A DNA stretch of 35,616 bases from Oxalobacteraceae bacterium (GTDB lineage: Bacteria > Pseudomonadota > Gammaproteobacteria > Burkholderiales > Burkholderiaceae_D): positions 1-35,616 of the forward strand of contig JAIZVZ010000036.1 in the NCBI GenBank assembly GCA_021768485.1, in the 5' to 3' direction. The notes beneath the pieces are model-generated. The model was not told the DNA's origin. It saw nothing but the letters and a program-made list of their open reading frames with translations, and ran no database searches. Every line of letters begins with the position of its first letter. Within the stretch, counting starts at the first letter, position 1. Shown one piece after another: positions 15,240 to 22,947 of this stretch. The position numbers and the translations under genes are program-made.

Positions 15240-15953
15240 ATGAGTACGAAAATACTGGTGGTCGACGACGACCCGGAGTTGACCGCATTATTGCAAAGTT
15301 ATCTAGGCAGTCAGGGATATGCCGTCGATGCCGCGGCCGACGGCGTCGAAATGCAGCGCAAACTCGAGGCCAATCCGCCGGACATGTTAATCCTCGATTT
15401 GATGCTGCCGGGTGAAAACGGCCTGACGCTGTGCCGTAATCTGCGGGCCGTCTCGCGACTGCCGATTCTGATGCTGACCGCGCGCGGCGATGACATGGAC
15501 CGCATCATCGGCCTCGAGATGGGGGCTGACGATTATTTGGCCAAGCCTTTCAATCCGCGCGAATTGCTGGCCCGCGTCAAGAGCATCCTGCGGCGGGCCC
15601 AGGATGGCAAGGATAGCCACGATGCGCCGCCGAAAGCCTTGCGCTTTGCCGGCTGGACGCTCGATCTGGCCGCCCGCAATCTGGTCGGCGCCGATGCGCT
15701 CGTGATCGCCTTGTCGTCCGGAGAATTTCGCCTGTTGCACTTTCTGGCCGAAACTCCGAATTGCGTATTTTCGCGCGACCAGCTGATGGATGCCATGGTC
15801 GGCCGCGACACAGGCCCCTTCGACCGCACCATCGATGTCATGATTTCGCGGCTGCGGCGGCGCTTGAATGACGATGCGCGCGACCCGCAACTGATCAAGA
15901 CCGTGCGCAACGAAGGCTATATGCTGGCTGCGCAGGTCGAGCGCCAGCAATGA
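15240..15953 (+). CDS. OmpR-family response regulator
   Basis: This 237-residue protein has a receiver domain (1-120) with acidic residues D9-D11 in VVDDDPE, phosphoacceptor D53 in LILDLMLPG, and lysine in YLAKPFNP. A winged-helix DNA-binding domain follows (about 135-235: SSGEFRLLHFLAETPNCVFSR, DRTIDVMISRLRRRL, KTVRNEGYML). It resembles OmpR itself more than PhoB or CopR. The ATG at 15240 has only a weak ribosome-binding site. The gene overlaps the following sensor kinase by four bases (ATGA), which indicates an operon with translational coupling. Likely targets are the divergent flavoreductase and the downstream efflux gene. Confidence 0.94.
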   Translation: MSTKILVVDDDPELTALLQSYLGSQGYAVDAAADGVEMQRKLEANPPDMLILDLMLPGENGLTLCRNLRAVSRLPILMLTARGDDMDRIIGLEMGADDYLAKPFNPRELLARVKSILRRAQDGKDSHDAPPKALRFAGWTLDLAARNLVGADALVIALSSGEFRLLHFLAETPNCVFSRDQLMDAMVGRDTGPFDRTIDVMISRLRRRLNDDARDPQLIKTVRNEGYMLAAQVERQQ

Positions 15954-17434
15954 GGTGGCGTCCCAGGACTCTGTTCGGGCAGATCGTGCTGGCGCTGTTC
16001 GCCGGCCTGCTGGTGGTGCAGCTGATCGGCCTGTGCCTGATGCTCGATGACCGCAGCGAGCTCAATTACCGGCTGTCGTCGCATTTTGCGGCGCAGCGCA
16101 CGGCCGGCATCGTCACCGTGCTCGATCATGCCGATCCCGGCGAGCGCGCGGCGCTGGCCAAAGCCCTGAGCGTCGAACCGACTACCTTGTCGCTGGCGTT
16201 GCCGTGGTCGGCGGGGCCGGTCGAGCAATCTGCCGATGCCAAAATCCTGTCTGAACAGATTGCCGGCAACCTGGAGCGGCCGCTGCCGATCCAGGTATTG
16301 TCGATGCAGCGCGTGGACCATAATCCTTTCGAAGTCTATTTCCAGCATGAGGACGAGCATGGCAATCATGCGGGCGAAGGCGAGGCGCGAGCCGAGGGTC
16401 ATGGCGGCCACGGCGGCCACGGCGGCGCAAATGGCGCCGGCAATGGCGGCGGCCGGGCGCAAAAACACCGTTTCATGCCGCGCATATTTATTGCGCAGGT
16501 CAAATTGAGCGACGGTTCGGTTGTCACCTTCCACCACATCATGCCCGACGTCGGCCTCGACGCGCCGTATCGGGCGATTGTCTTGCTGGTTTTGCTCGGT
16601 TTGTCGGTGGCCTTGCTATCGATGTGGGCCGTGCGCCGCCTGACGCGTCCGCTGGCCGATTTTGCCGAGGCGGCGGCCGGCCTGGCGCGCAACCTGAACC
16701 AGCCGCCCTTGCCGGAAAACGGTTTGCAGGAAGTGCGCAAGGCGACGCAAGCCTTCAATGCCATGCAGCGCGATTTGAAGTTGCTGATCGATACCCGTTC
16801 CCAGGCCCTGTCGGCCGTTTCGCACGATTTGCGTTTGCCGATCACGCGCCTGCGTTTGCGCATCGAAGCTGTCAATGACCCCGAGTTGCATGAAAAAATG
16901 GCGCACGACCTCAGCGAGATGGATGCGATGGTCGGTCATACGCTCGATTTCCTGCGCGCCGGTTCGACGCCGGAAGCGGTCGTGCCGCTCAATCTGGATG
17001 CCTTGCTCGACAGCGTGGTCGAAGACATGGAAGAACTCGGCGCCGTCATTACGCGCCGCGGCAAGGCCGCGGTTCCGATTTCAGCGCCGCCGCATGCCTT
17101 GCGTCGCTGCGTCGCCAATCTGCTCGATAACGCCCGTCGCTACGGCGGCGGCGCGGCCATCTTGTCGGTCGAGAATCAGGCCGACAAAACGCTGATTGCG
17201 ATTGAAGACCAGGGGCCGGGGGTGTCGGAACAGGACCTGGCGCGCATCTGCGAGCCTTATTTCCGGCTCGAGTCGTCGCGCGCGCGGCATACCGGCGGCT
17301 CCGGTCTTGGCCTGGCAATCGTCAAAGCCCTGATGGAAGCGCATGGTGGCAGCCTGACTCTGGCGAGCCCGCCCGGCTGTGGCTTGATCGCGACCCTGAC
17401 ATTGCCAAATAATAATTTAAATAAAGACAAATAG
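15950..17434 (+). CDS. EnvZ-like sensor histidine kinase with His/Gly-rich periplasmic loop
   Basis: This 494-residue inner-membrane kinase has a first membrane helix at about 12-32, a periplasmic domain at about 33-205, a second helix at about 206-226, then HAMP, HisKA (SAVSHDLRLPITRLR) and HATPase (NLLDNARRYGGG, EDQGPGV, GGSGLGLAIVKAL). The periplasmic domain holds an unusual segment at residues about 133-176 with seven His residues among Gly, Glu and Ala, including three consecutive HGG units. His-rich loops commonly bind Cu, Ni, Zn or Co, so this kinase may sense a metal; canonical EnvZ lacks such a loop. The start overlaps the stop of the response regulator. A DHA2 exporter gene follows after 84 bp. 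Confidence 0.92.
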   Translation: MRWRPRTLFGQIVLALFAGLLVVQLIGLCLMLDDRSELNYRLSSHFAAQRTAGIVTVLDHADPGERAALAKALSVEPTTLSLALPWSAGPVEQSADAKILSEQIAGNLERPLPIQVLSMQRVDHNPFEVYFQHEDEHGNHAGEGEARAEGHGGHGGHGGANGAGNGGGRAQKHRFMPRIFIAQVKLSDGSVVTFHHIMPDVGLDAPYRAIVLLVLLGLSVALLSMWAVRRLTRPLADFAEAAAGLARNLNQPPLPENGLQEVRKATQAFNAMQRDLKLLIDTRSQALSAVSHDLRLPITRLRLRIEAVNDPELHEKMAHDLSEMDAMVGHTLDFLRAGSTPEAVVPLNLDALLDSVVEDMEELGAVITRRGKAAVPISAPPHALRRCVANLLDNARRYGGGAAILSVENQADKTLIAIEDQGPGVSEQDLARICEPYFRLESSRARHTGGSGLGLAIVKALMEAHGGSLTLASPPGCGLIATLTLPNNNLNKDK

Positions 17435-17518
17435 GTTTACCGCGCCGCATGTGCGAGCGACTCTTCGGAAAGAGCGCTTGCCGCCACAAAGCCTAACAAA
17501 TAAAGAATCAATGAAATA

Positions 17519-18958
17519 ATGAATGATATTAATCAAAATCAGGTCGCCGCAGTCGAAGCCGACAGCCGGCGGCGCGCGATGTGGCTGGCGCTGTTGGTGG
17601 CCGGCGCCTTTTTCATGGAAAACCTCGACGGCACGGTCATCACGACGGCCGTGCCCGATATTGCCCGCTCATTCGGGGTGGCGCCGCTCGATCTCAATAT
17701 CGGCGTCAGCGCTTATCTGCTGACTTTGGGCGTTTTCATTCCGATCAGCGGCTGGATTGCCGAGCGCTTCGGTGCGCGTCGCGTCTTTTCGGCTGCGCTG
17801 GCAATTTTTACCGCGTCGTCGATGTTGTGCGGCATGGCGCACGGGCTCGGCGAATTCGTGTTTTTGCGCGTGCTGCAAGGCATCGGCGGCGCGATGATGG
17901 TGCCGGTAGGGCGGCTGCTGGTGCTAAGCAATACGCCCAAGGAGCGCCTGATCACGGTGATCGCGACCTTGACCTGGCCGGCGCTGGTGGCGCCGGTGCT
18001 GGGGCCGCCGATCGGCGGCTTCATCACCAGTTACGCCTCCTGGCACTGGATTTTTTATCTGAATCTGCCGCTCGGCCTGCTGGCTTTGTGCATGGCGTGG
18101 CGTCTGATTCCGGTCGGGCCGCCGGTGGCGCGTCGCCCGTTCGACTGGGCCGGTTTTTTGCTGAGCGGATCAGCCTTGTTCTGTCTGACCTGGGCGGCCG
18201 AACAAATGAGCCGGCCCGACGCCGCCTGGCTAGAAGCCGGCGGATTTTTTGTGGCCGGTGTCGTCTTGCTGGTGTTCGACATCCGGCATTTGCGGCGCGC
18301 GGCCAAGCCGCTGCTTGATCTGACTGCGCTTGCCATCCCGACTTTTGCAGTCACCATTTTCGGCGGTTCGCTGTTTCGCATGGCAGTCGGCGCCGTTCCC
18401 TTCTTGCTGCCCTTGATGTTTCAGATCGGTTTCGGCCTCGACGCCTTCCATTCGGGTTTGCTGATCATTGCCGTATTTGCAGGCAATCTGGCAATGAAGC
18501 CGGCAACCACGCCTATTTTGCGGCGCTTCGGCTTCAAGCCGGTTCTTGTCGTCAATGGGATCATCAATGTCGCGTCCCTGCTGGCCTGCGCGTTTTTGAC
18601 GCCGGCCACGCCGGTTCCGGTGATTGCGGCCGTGCTTTTTGTCGGCGGCTTGACGCGCTCGATGCAGTTTACGGCCATCAATACGCTGGCCTTTGCCGAT
18701 ATGCCGCAAAATCGCATGGCCATGGCCAATACCTTGTTCAGTACCGCTTTTCAGGTCGCCTTAGGCCTTGGCATTGCCCTGGGCGCCGGCGGCGTGCGCA
18801 TCGCCCACTGGCTCGTCGTCGGCCTGCACATTAGCGGCATGCCGGCGGCCGATTACCGCCTGGCCTTTGTGCTGGTGGCGCTGGTGGCCTTGTTCGGCTT
18901 GCTCGATTCGCTACGCCTCGAGAAGCAGGCAGGCAGCCATATTGCCAGGCCAGGCTAG
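17519..18958 (+). CDS. DHA2-family (EmrB/QacA) major facilitator drug exporter
   Basis: This 479-residue inner-membrane protein has the 14-helix pattern of drug:H+ antiporter family 2. Signatures are LDGTVITTAVPDIARSFG (motif D1), GWIAERFGARRVF (motif A), and LVAPVLGPPIGGFITSYASWHWIFYLNLPLG (motif C region, joined to the WRWIF-type motif). It would export hydrophobic toxic compounds by proton exchange. No membrane-fusion partner (EmrA) or outer-membrane channel gene is adjacent, so it may work alone. It lies 84 bp behind the sensor kinase on the same strand and may be controlled by that pair. The ribosome-binding site before ATG 17519 is weak. Confidence 0.92.
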   Translation: MNDINQNQVAAVEADSRRRAMWLALLVAGAFFMENLDGTVITTAVPDIARSFGVAPLDLNIGVSAYLLTLGVFIPISGWIAERFGARRVFSAALAIFTASSMLCGMAHGLGEFVFLRVLQGIGGAMMVPVGRLLVLSNTPKERLITVIATLTWPALVAPVLGPPIGGFITSYASWHWIFYLNLPLGLLALCMAWRLIPVGPPVARRPFDWAGFLLSGSALFCLTWAAEQMSRPDAAWLEAGGFFVAGVVLLVFDIRHLRRAAKPLLDLTALAIPTFAVTIFGGSLFRMAVGAVPFLLPLMFQIGFGLDAFHSGLLIIAVFAGNLAMKPATTPILRRFGFKPVLVVNGIINVASLLACAFLTPATPVPVIAAVLFVGGLTRSMQFTAINTLAFADMPQNRMAMANTLFSTAFQVALGLGIALGAGGVRIAHWLVVGLHISGMPAADYRLAFVLVALVALFGLLDSLRLEKQAGSHIARPG

Positions 18959-19043
18959 GAGCGGGCGTCATGAATGCTGAAAACAGGCAGGCTTGCGGCG
19001 AGTGGCAATGACAGCGGCCTGCCCGCAGCCTTGAGGACAGCGC

Positions 19044-19829
19044 TCAGTCGAGCGGCCGTTGCGATTTGTGGAAGCCGACCATGCCGCCCCAGATGCTTTT
19101 TTTGCAGACAATATTGCGAAAGCCGACCATGCGGAAGACTTCGGTCAGTTCTTCCGGGGTATAGAAATTCATGATCGCATCCTTGAAATAGATGCCGCAA
19201 TTTTTCGATGTCTCGGTCGATTTGAACAGCAGCGCCGTCCAGGCGACCGACAGGCGCAAAAAGCGCAGATAAAACCATTCGACCAGCGGGGTGCTCGGTT
19301 TGAGCATGTCGCAATGATAAAAGTGGCCGCCCGGTTTAAGCACGCGCAAAATTTCCGGTAATACCTTATCCATTTGCAAATGACGCGAAGCCGCCTGCAG
19401 CGTGACCACATCGAACGATTGGTCGGGGAAAGGCAGCTGATGGACGTCCTGGATGATGCTGTCGATATGCACGCCGTATTTGCCGGCGCGAACCTGGCCT
19501 TCTTCCTGCATTTCCTTGCTGCGGTCGATGGCGGTCAGCGAAATGCCGGCTTGCTTGCGCAACAGGCGGATGCCGATGTCATTGGTGCCGGCGCACACAT
19601 CGAGGGCCTTGTAACCGGGTTCGAGCTTGATGGTCTTGACGAACTGCCATACCCATAATTCCCACAAGCCGAGGCTGGCCACGATATTTCCGGACCGGTA
19701 ATATTTAGGCACATCTTCAAACACCTTGGGAATCAGTTCACCCCAGGTATGGGAAAACAGCGAGCGCCGCCGCTGTTCTCGTTGATCGAATCGCAGCGGG
19801 GTCATCGACGCAGGTTCGATGTTCTTCAT
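19044..19829 (-). CDS. UbiE/COQ5-like class I methyltransferase
   Basis: A 261-residue SAM-dependent methyltransferase. Motif I is ALDVCAGTNDIGIRL (UbiE: LDxAxGTGD), followed by AIDRSKEM, DVHQLPFPDQSFDVV and EILRVLKPGG. The N-terminal YYRSGNIVASLGLWELWV and the C-terminal GGMVGFHKSQRP also align with UbiE. The Asn replacing the second Gly of GTGD, and Cys in motif I, mark it as a diverged paralogue rather than the housekeeping ubiE. GGAG before ATG 19829 defines the start. It probably methylates a quinone or a related benzenoid ring, which suits its position beside respiratory genes. A strong inverted repeat lies 28 bp upstream of the start. Confidence 0.85.
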   Translation of the reverse strand: MKNIEPASMTPLRFDQREQRRRSLFSHTWGELIPKVFEDVPKYYRSGNIVASLGLWELWVWQFVKTIKLEPGYKALDVCAGTNDIGIRLLRKQAGISLTAIDRSKEMQEEGQVRAGKYGVHIDSIIQDVHQLPFPDQSFDVVTLQAASRHLQMDKVLPEILRVLKPGGHFYHCDMLKPSTPLVEWFYLRFLRLSVAWTALLFKSTETSKNCGIYFKDAIMNFYTPEELTEVFRMVGFRNIVCKKSIWGGMVGFHKSQRPLD

Positions 19830-19856
19830 AAACAATCTCCATTGACTAAATAACAA

Positions 19857-19906
19857 CAGGAACCGGTTTCATGCGCAATATGGCGTGCACATGAAACCGG
19901 TTCCTG
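19857..19906 (-). promoter_or_regulatory. 17-bp perfect inverted repeat in the methyltransferase leader
   Basis: The arms at 19857-19873 and 19890-19906 pair perfectly over 17 bp (core AGGAACCGGTTTCATG) around a 16-base loop. Neither direction has a following T-run, so it is not a typical terminator. Its place 28 bases before the methyltransferase start fits a leader hairpin that blocks or protects translation, a processing site, or a binding site for a dimeric regulator. Confidence 0.6.
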
Positions 19907-19940
19907 ACTCTTGCTCGTGCCTTGACTGCCTGGCTGTTGC

Positions 19941-20072
19941 TCAGTTGCGACTTGATTTCTGTGCCTGCTTGTTTCTTGGCTGCTTCTTGCTTGCTTGCTT
20001 CTTGCTTGCTTCTTCAATTTCCGCTTCGCCAATCGGTTCGATGCCGGCGCTGGAATTGATCCGTCTCAACAT
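19941..20072 (-). CDS. Possible 43-residue basic small protein (doubtful)
   Basis: An ATG at 20072 opens a frame of 43 codons reading leftward to TGA at 19941. It begins MLRRINSSAGIEPIGEAEIEE and ends in a Lys/Gln/Ser-rich tail made by a CTTGCTT-type repeat. There is no clear ribosome-binding site. It would lie upstream of the hairpin and methyltransferase gene on the same strand. Low complexity of the tail makes a chance frame likely. Confidence 0.2.
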   Translation of the reverse strand: MLRRINSSAGIEPIGEAEIEEASKKQASKKQPRNKQAQKSSRN

Positions 20073-20210
20073 GGTTGCGGCGGCTTGTAGCAGTCGTGCA
20101 GTTTAACTGCATTGTTGTCGTCTTGACGAGTGTTCTCGATAGCGAAACGACGACAATTACGCTCAAATCGCATGGCTTTGCGCATTTGGCAACAGCGAGG
20201 ATGATGAAAT

Positions 20211-20224
20211 TTGACGGAGGTCAA
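20211..20224. promoter_or_regulatory. FNR/DNR-like box
   Basis: TTGACGGAGGTCAA is a perfect palindrome that matches the FNR/DNR consensus TTGAT-N4-ATCAA except for one symmetric change in each half. It lies in the otherwise gene-poor region between the methyltransferase and ccoG. No good -10 sits at the class II distance on either strand, so its target is uncertain. Confidence 0.45.
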
Positions 20225-20334
20225 GATTTTGCCGCATCAGCCTTTCTTGCCACTGGTGGCAAGGCATCCGAGGAAGAGGCAATGCTGCCGCCGAGGCGCC
20301 GTTTTTACATACGGTTGTCATTTCCTGCAGCAAG

Positions 20335-20541
20335 ATGCCTGATATCATGGCGAATTCAAAAATGGCAGAGCCGCTGATGGCAAGGTCGCTGGTGGCAAAA
20401 TCGCCGCTGTGCTTGCTATTTGCTCGCTATTTGCCCGCTATTAATCTGGTGCTAATTTTCGTGCTTTTTTCTTTTTATTTTCCCGGTTTTTTCAGCCGCC
20501 GGCTTTCGCGGCCTGGCCCTGTCCGGAGTCCGCGCCGGTGA
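20335..20541 (+). CDS. Possible small membrane protein overlapping the ccoG start (doubtful)
   Basis: A 68-codon frame from ATG 20335 contains one strongly hydrophobic stretch (LLFARYLPAINLVLIFVLF) and ends in TGA that overlaps the ccoG GTG start as GTGA. Such an overlap would couple translation of ccoG to this peptide. There is no clear ribosome-binding site at 20335, and two later in-frame ATGs exist. I do not recognise a family, and AT-rich leader sequence can give hydrophobic frames by chance. Confidence 0.3.
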   Translation: MPDIMANSKMAEPLMARSLVAKSPLCLLFARYLPAINLVLIFVLFSFYFPGFFSRRLSRPGPVRSPRR

Positions 20542-22010
20542 GTGCGGGCGGCGCCAAACTTTATGTGCGCGAATCGAGCGGCCGCTATGCCACGGCGCGC
20601 TGGGCCTGCGTCTGGATTACGCAAATCGTTTTTTACGGCTTGCCATGGCTGAGCTGGCACGGGCGGCCCTTGTTGCAGCTTGATTTGCAGGCGCAAAAAT
20701 TCTATTTGTTCGGCATCGTCTTGTGGCCCCAGGATTTTATTTACCTGGCGGCCATGGTCATTTTTGCGATCGGCCTGCAAATGCTGTCGACGACCGTGGT
20801 CGGGCGCATCTGGTGCGGTTACGGTTGTCCGCATTCAGTCTATTCTGAAATTTTTCTGTGGGTGGAGCGGCAGATCGAAGGTGGCCGCGGGGCCCGCATC
20901 CGGCTCGATGCCGGACCCTGGACCTTGCGTAAATGGCGCATGAAAATCGTCAAGCATGCGATATGGCTGGCGCTGGCCTTTTGGACCGGCCTCAGTTTCG
21001 TCGGTTTTTTCACGCCGATTCGCGCCTTGCTCGGTGACCTGGGCAGCGCTGCGGCCGGTCCCTGGAGCGTACTCTGGATCGGGCTATATGGTGGTTTGAC
21101 CTACGTCAACGCCGGTTGGATGCGCGAACAGTTTTGCCGCATCATTTGCCCGCATGCGCGCATGCAAAGTGCATTGTTCGACCGCGATACGCTGGTGGTG
21201 ACTTACGATGCCGAGCGCGGCGAACCGCGCGGTTTGCGCAACCGTAAAAACATTGAAATCAAATCTTCACAAGGCGTGGTGCAGGGCGATTGCGTCGATT
21301 GCACGCTGTGCATCCAGGTTTGCCCGACCGGTAGCGATATCCGGCGCGGCATGCAATACGATTGCATGGGCTGCGGCTCTTGCATCGATGCCTGCGATGC
21401 GGTGATGGACAAGATCGGCGCGCCGCGCGGCCTGATCCGCTATGCGGCCTTGCGGCCGGCGGCGCTTGCCGGCGCATCCGCGAACAGGGGGCGGAAGGGC
21501 GCAACTGAGAATGTGGCTGAGGATGCATCTGGAACTCTGACTGAGGGCATAAGCAAGGGTGCGGTGCGGCTGCTGCGGCCGCGCGTGCTGATTTATGCCG
21601 GCTTGCTGGCGACGCTGGCCGGTGTTTTTGTCGGTTCGCTGGCTATGCGCGTGCCGCTGCGCATGGATGTGATACGCGATCGCAGCCCCGGCCCCGGTCT
21701 GGAGGCGGGCGACGGCGTTATCGATAATGTCTATCGACTCAATATTGTCAATAGCGATGAGCGACCGCATCGCTATATGTTATCGGTGTCGGGCCTGCCG
21801 ACGCTGGCACTGGCCGCTGGCGGCGCAGAGCCGATCGCGCTGGCCGCCAATAGTTCGCGTCAGGTGCCGATTCGCCTGCGGGCGGCCGCCGGCCAAGCCA
21901 GGCCGGGCGCCAATCCGATTCGCATCGTCTTGCGCGACCAGGACGATGGGCGCCAGCAAGTCGCTGAAAAAGCCGTGTTCCTGGCGGCGCCTGCAAGGCA
22001 GCCGGACTAG
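20538..22010 (+). CDS. ccoG: Cytochrome c oxidase accessory protein CcoG (RdxA/FixG family)
   Basis: This 490-residue inner-membrane iron-sulfur protein supports assembly of cbb3 oxidase, probably by reducing copper during its delivery. Membrane helices are near 30-45, 70-90, 135-155, 175-195 and 355-375. Cys motifs are WCGYGCPHSVYSEIFLWVER, CRIICPHARMQSALFD, and two ferredoxin-type clusters, DCVDCTLCIQVCPTG (about 251) and DCMGCGSCIDACD (about 275). An Ig-like domain follows at the C-terminus. The start is GTG 20538. The ccoNOPQ structural genes are not in the window. A weakly conserved linker (about 315-345) lies between the clusters and the last helix. Confidence 0.93.
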   Translation: MSAGGAKLYVRESSGRYATARWACVWITQIVFYGLPWLSWHGRPLLQLDLQAQKFYLFGIVLWPQDFIYLAAMVIFAIGLQMLSTTVVGRIWCGYGCPHSVYSEIFLWVERQIEGGRGARIRLDAGPWTLRKWRMKIVKHAIWLALAFWTGLSFVGFFTPIRALLGDLGSAAAGPWSVLWIGLYGGLTYVNAGWMREQFCRIICPHARMQSALFDRDTLVVTYDAERGEPRGLRNRKNIEIKSSQGVVQGDCVDCTLCIQVCPTGSDIRRGMQYDCMGCGSCIDACDAVMDKIGAPRGLIRYAALRPAALAGASANRGRKGATENVAEDASGTLTEGISKGAVRLLRPRVLIYAGLLATLAGVFVGSLAMRVPLRMDVIRDRSPGPGLEAGDGVIDNVYRLNIVNSDERPHRYMLSVSGLPTLALAAGGAEPIALAANSSRQVPIRLRAAAGQARPGANPIRIVLRDQDDGRQQVAEKAVFLAAPARQPD

Positions 22011-22072
22011 CCTGTCGAATTAGGCCCGGGCTTGAATTCCGTGCTTTACTAGGCGAAACTATGCGATATAAT

Positions 22073-22130
22073 TTGATTTAAATCATAAATGCATATCGGT
22101 CCTCTTGGTAATATGCTTGATGCTAATCAA
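22073..22130 (+). promoter_or_regulatory. FNR/DNR-type promoter with activating and repressing boxes
   Basis: Box 1, TTGATTTAAATCAT (22073-22086), matches TTGAT-N4-ATCAA in nine of ten positions. A -10 element TAATAT lies at 22109-22114, which puts box 1 near -41.5 of the predicted start (about 22121), the position for class II activation. Box 2, TTGATGCTAATCAA (22117-22130), is a perfect match and covers the predicted start. This predicts activation at low occupancy and self-repression when the regulator is abundant. The regulator encoded just downstream has the recognition residues for exactly this motif. Confidence 0.75.
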
Positions 22131-22148
22131 GGAATGTAAAGAAACAAG

Positions 22149-22823
22149 ATGGACATATCGCGTAACTTGAAAAATACCCTGGCCAATGCGTCCTTGTTCA
22201 AGATGCTCGATGACCGCCAGCTTGATGAAATCGTGTTCAATACCAGTCCGATGCGGCTGGCTCAGAACATGTCTGTCATCAATCAGGGCGACGTCGCCGA
22301 CGGCACCTTCTGGGTTGCCTACGGGCAGGTGAAAATTTGCATGTACAGCAAGCAGGGCGGCGAAAAAACGCTGGCCATCCTCGGCTCGGACAAATGCTTC
22401 GGCCTTGGCGAAATGCTGCTCGAACAACCGCATCTGGCCTACGTCAAGACCACCGCCGATTCCATGCTGCTGCATACCGGACGCGATGCGATGCTTAAAA
22501 TTGCACAGGAAAATTTTGCCTTTTCGCGCAATCTGATGACTTGCGTCGGCCGCCAGTTCTATGGCCTGGTGCGCGATATCGGCAGTTATGCGCAGACCTC
22601 GCGTCAGCGTCTGGCCGCTTATTTGCTGAGCCAGAGCGCGCGCGAAAGCAGCCCGGAAATCCGGCTGGTGGCCAACAAGACCCTGATCGCCTCGCGCCTG
22701 AGTCTGGCGCCGGAAACCCTGTCGCGCCTGTTTCACGATTTCGCCGCTGAAGGTTTGATTAAAATTTCTGGACGGCAAATTCAATTGCTCGATCCGGAAA
22801 AAATGGCCACACTCGTTTCTTGA
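22149..22823 (+). CDS. Crp/Fnr-family regulator of the DNR type
   Basis: This 224-residue protein has an N-terminal cyclic-nucleotide-binding-like barrel (about 15-130), a dimerisation helix (about 135-160) and a winged helix (about 165-220). The recognition helix contains E189-T-L-S-R193, the E-x-x-S-R pattern that reads TTGAT half-sites. The N-terminal cysteine cluster of FNR is absent; the only Cys residues are C64, C83 and C132. It is therefore not an iron-sulfur FNR and looks closest to DNR, the NO-responsive haem regulator, judging also from SLAPETLSRLFHDFAAEGLI and GRQIQLLDPEKM. It sits between ccoG and ccmA on the same strand. Targets probably include respiratory genes with FNR boxes. 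The signal (NO, haem or redox) cannot be fixed from sequence. Confidence 0.9.
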   Translation: MDISRNLKNTLANASLFKMLDDRQLDEIVFNTSPMRLAQNMSVINQGDVADGTFWVAYGQVKICMYSKQGGEKTLAILGSDKCFGLGEMLLEQPHLAYVKTTADSMLLHTGRDAMLKIAQENFAFSRNLMTCVGRQFYGLVRDIGSYAQTSRQRLAAYLLSQSARESSPEIRLVANKTLIASRLSLAPETLSRLFHDFAAEGLIKISGRQIQLLDPEKMATLVS

Positions 22824-22851
22824 GGCCAGGCCTTATGACTTCCGCTTACGA

Positions 22852-22875
22852 TGGCCGGCTCTTTGGCGCCGGCCA
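22852..22875. other. GC-rich hairpin between the DNR-like gene and ccmA
   Basis: TGGCCGGC (22852-22859) and GCCGGCCA (22868-22875) form a perfect eight-base-pair stem with an eight-base loop. No T-run follows, so it is not an intrinsic terminator by itself. It may stabilise or punctuate the transcript between regulator and ccm genes. Confidence 0.4.
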
Positions 22876-22947
22876 AGGATCTGCGGGCGGTGCCGGCAGG
22901 TCCTTGGCGCCGATCGTCGCCATCGTTTCTGCCATGCTTTTTGCGGC

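Noticed and set aside
16613-17195. Alternative frames inside the sensor kinase gene as separate small genes
   Set aside because: They lie wholly inside a clear HAMP-HisKA-HATPase coding region and have no features of their own.
18959-19043. Bidirectional terminator between the convergent exporter and methyltransferase genes
   Set aside because: GGCAGG and CCTGCC arms exist, but they are far apart and no T-run follows in either direction.
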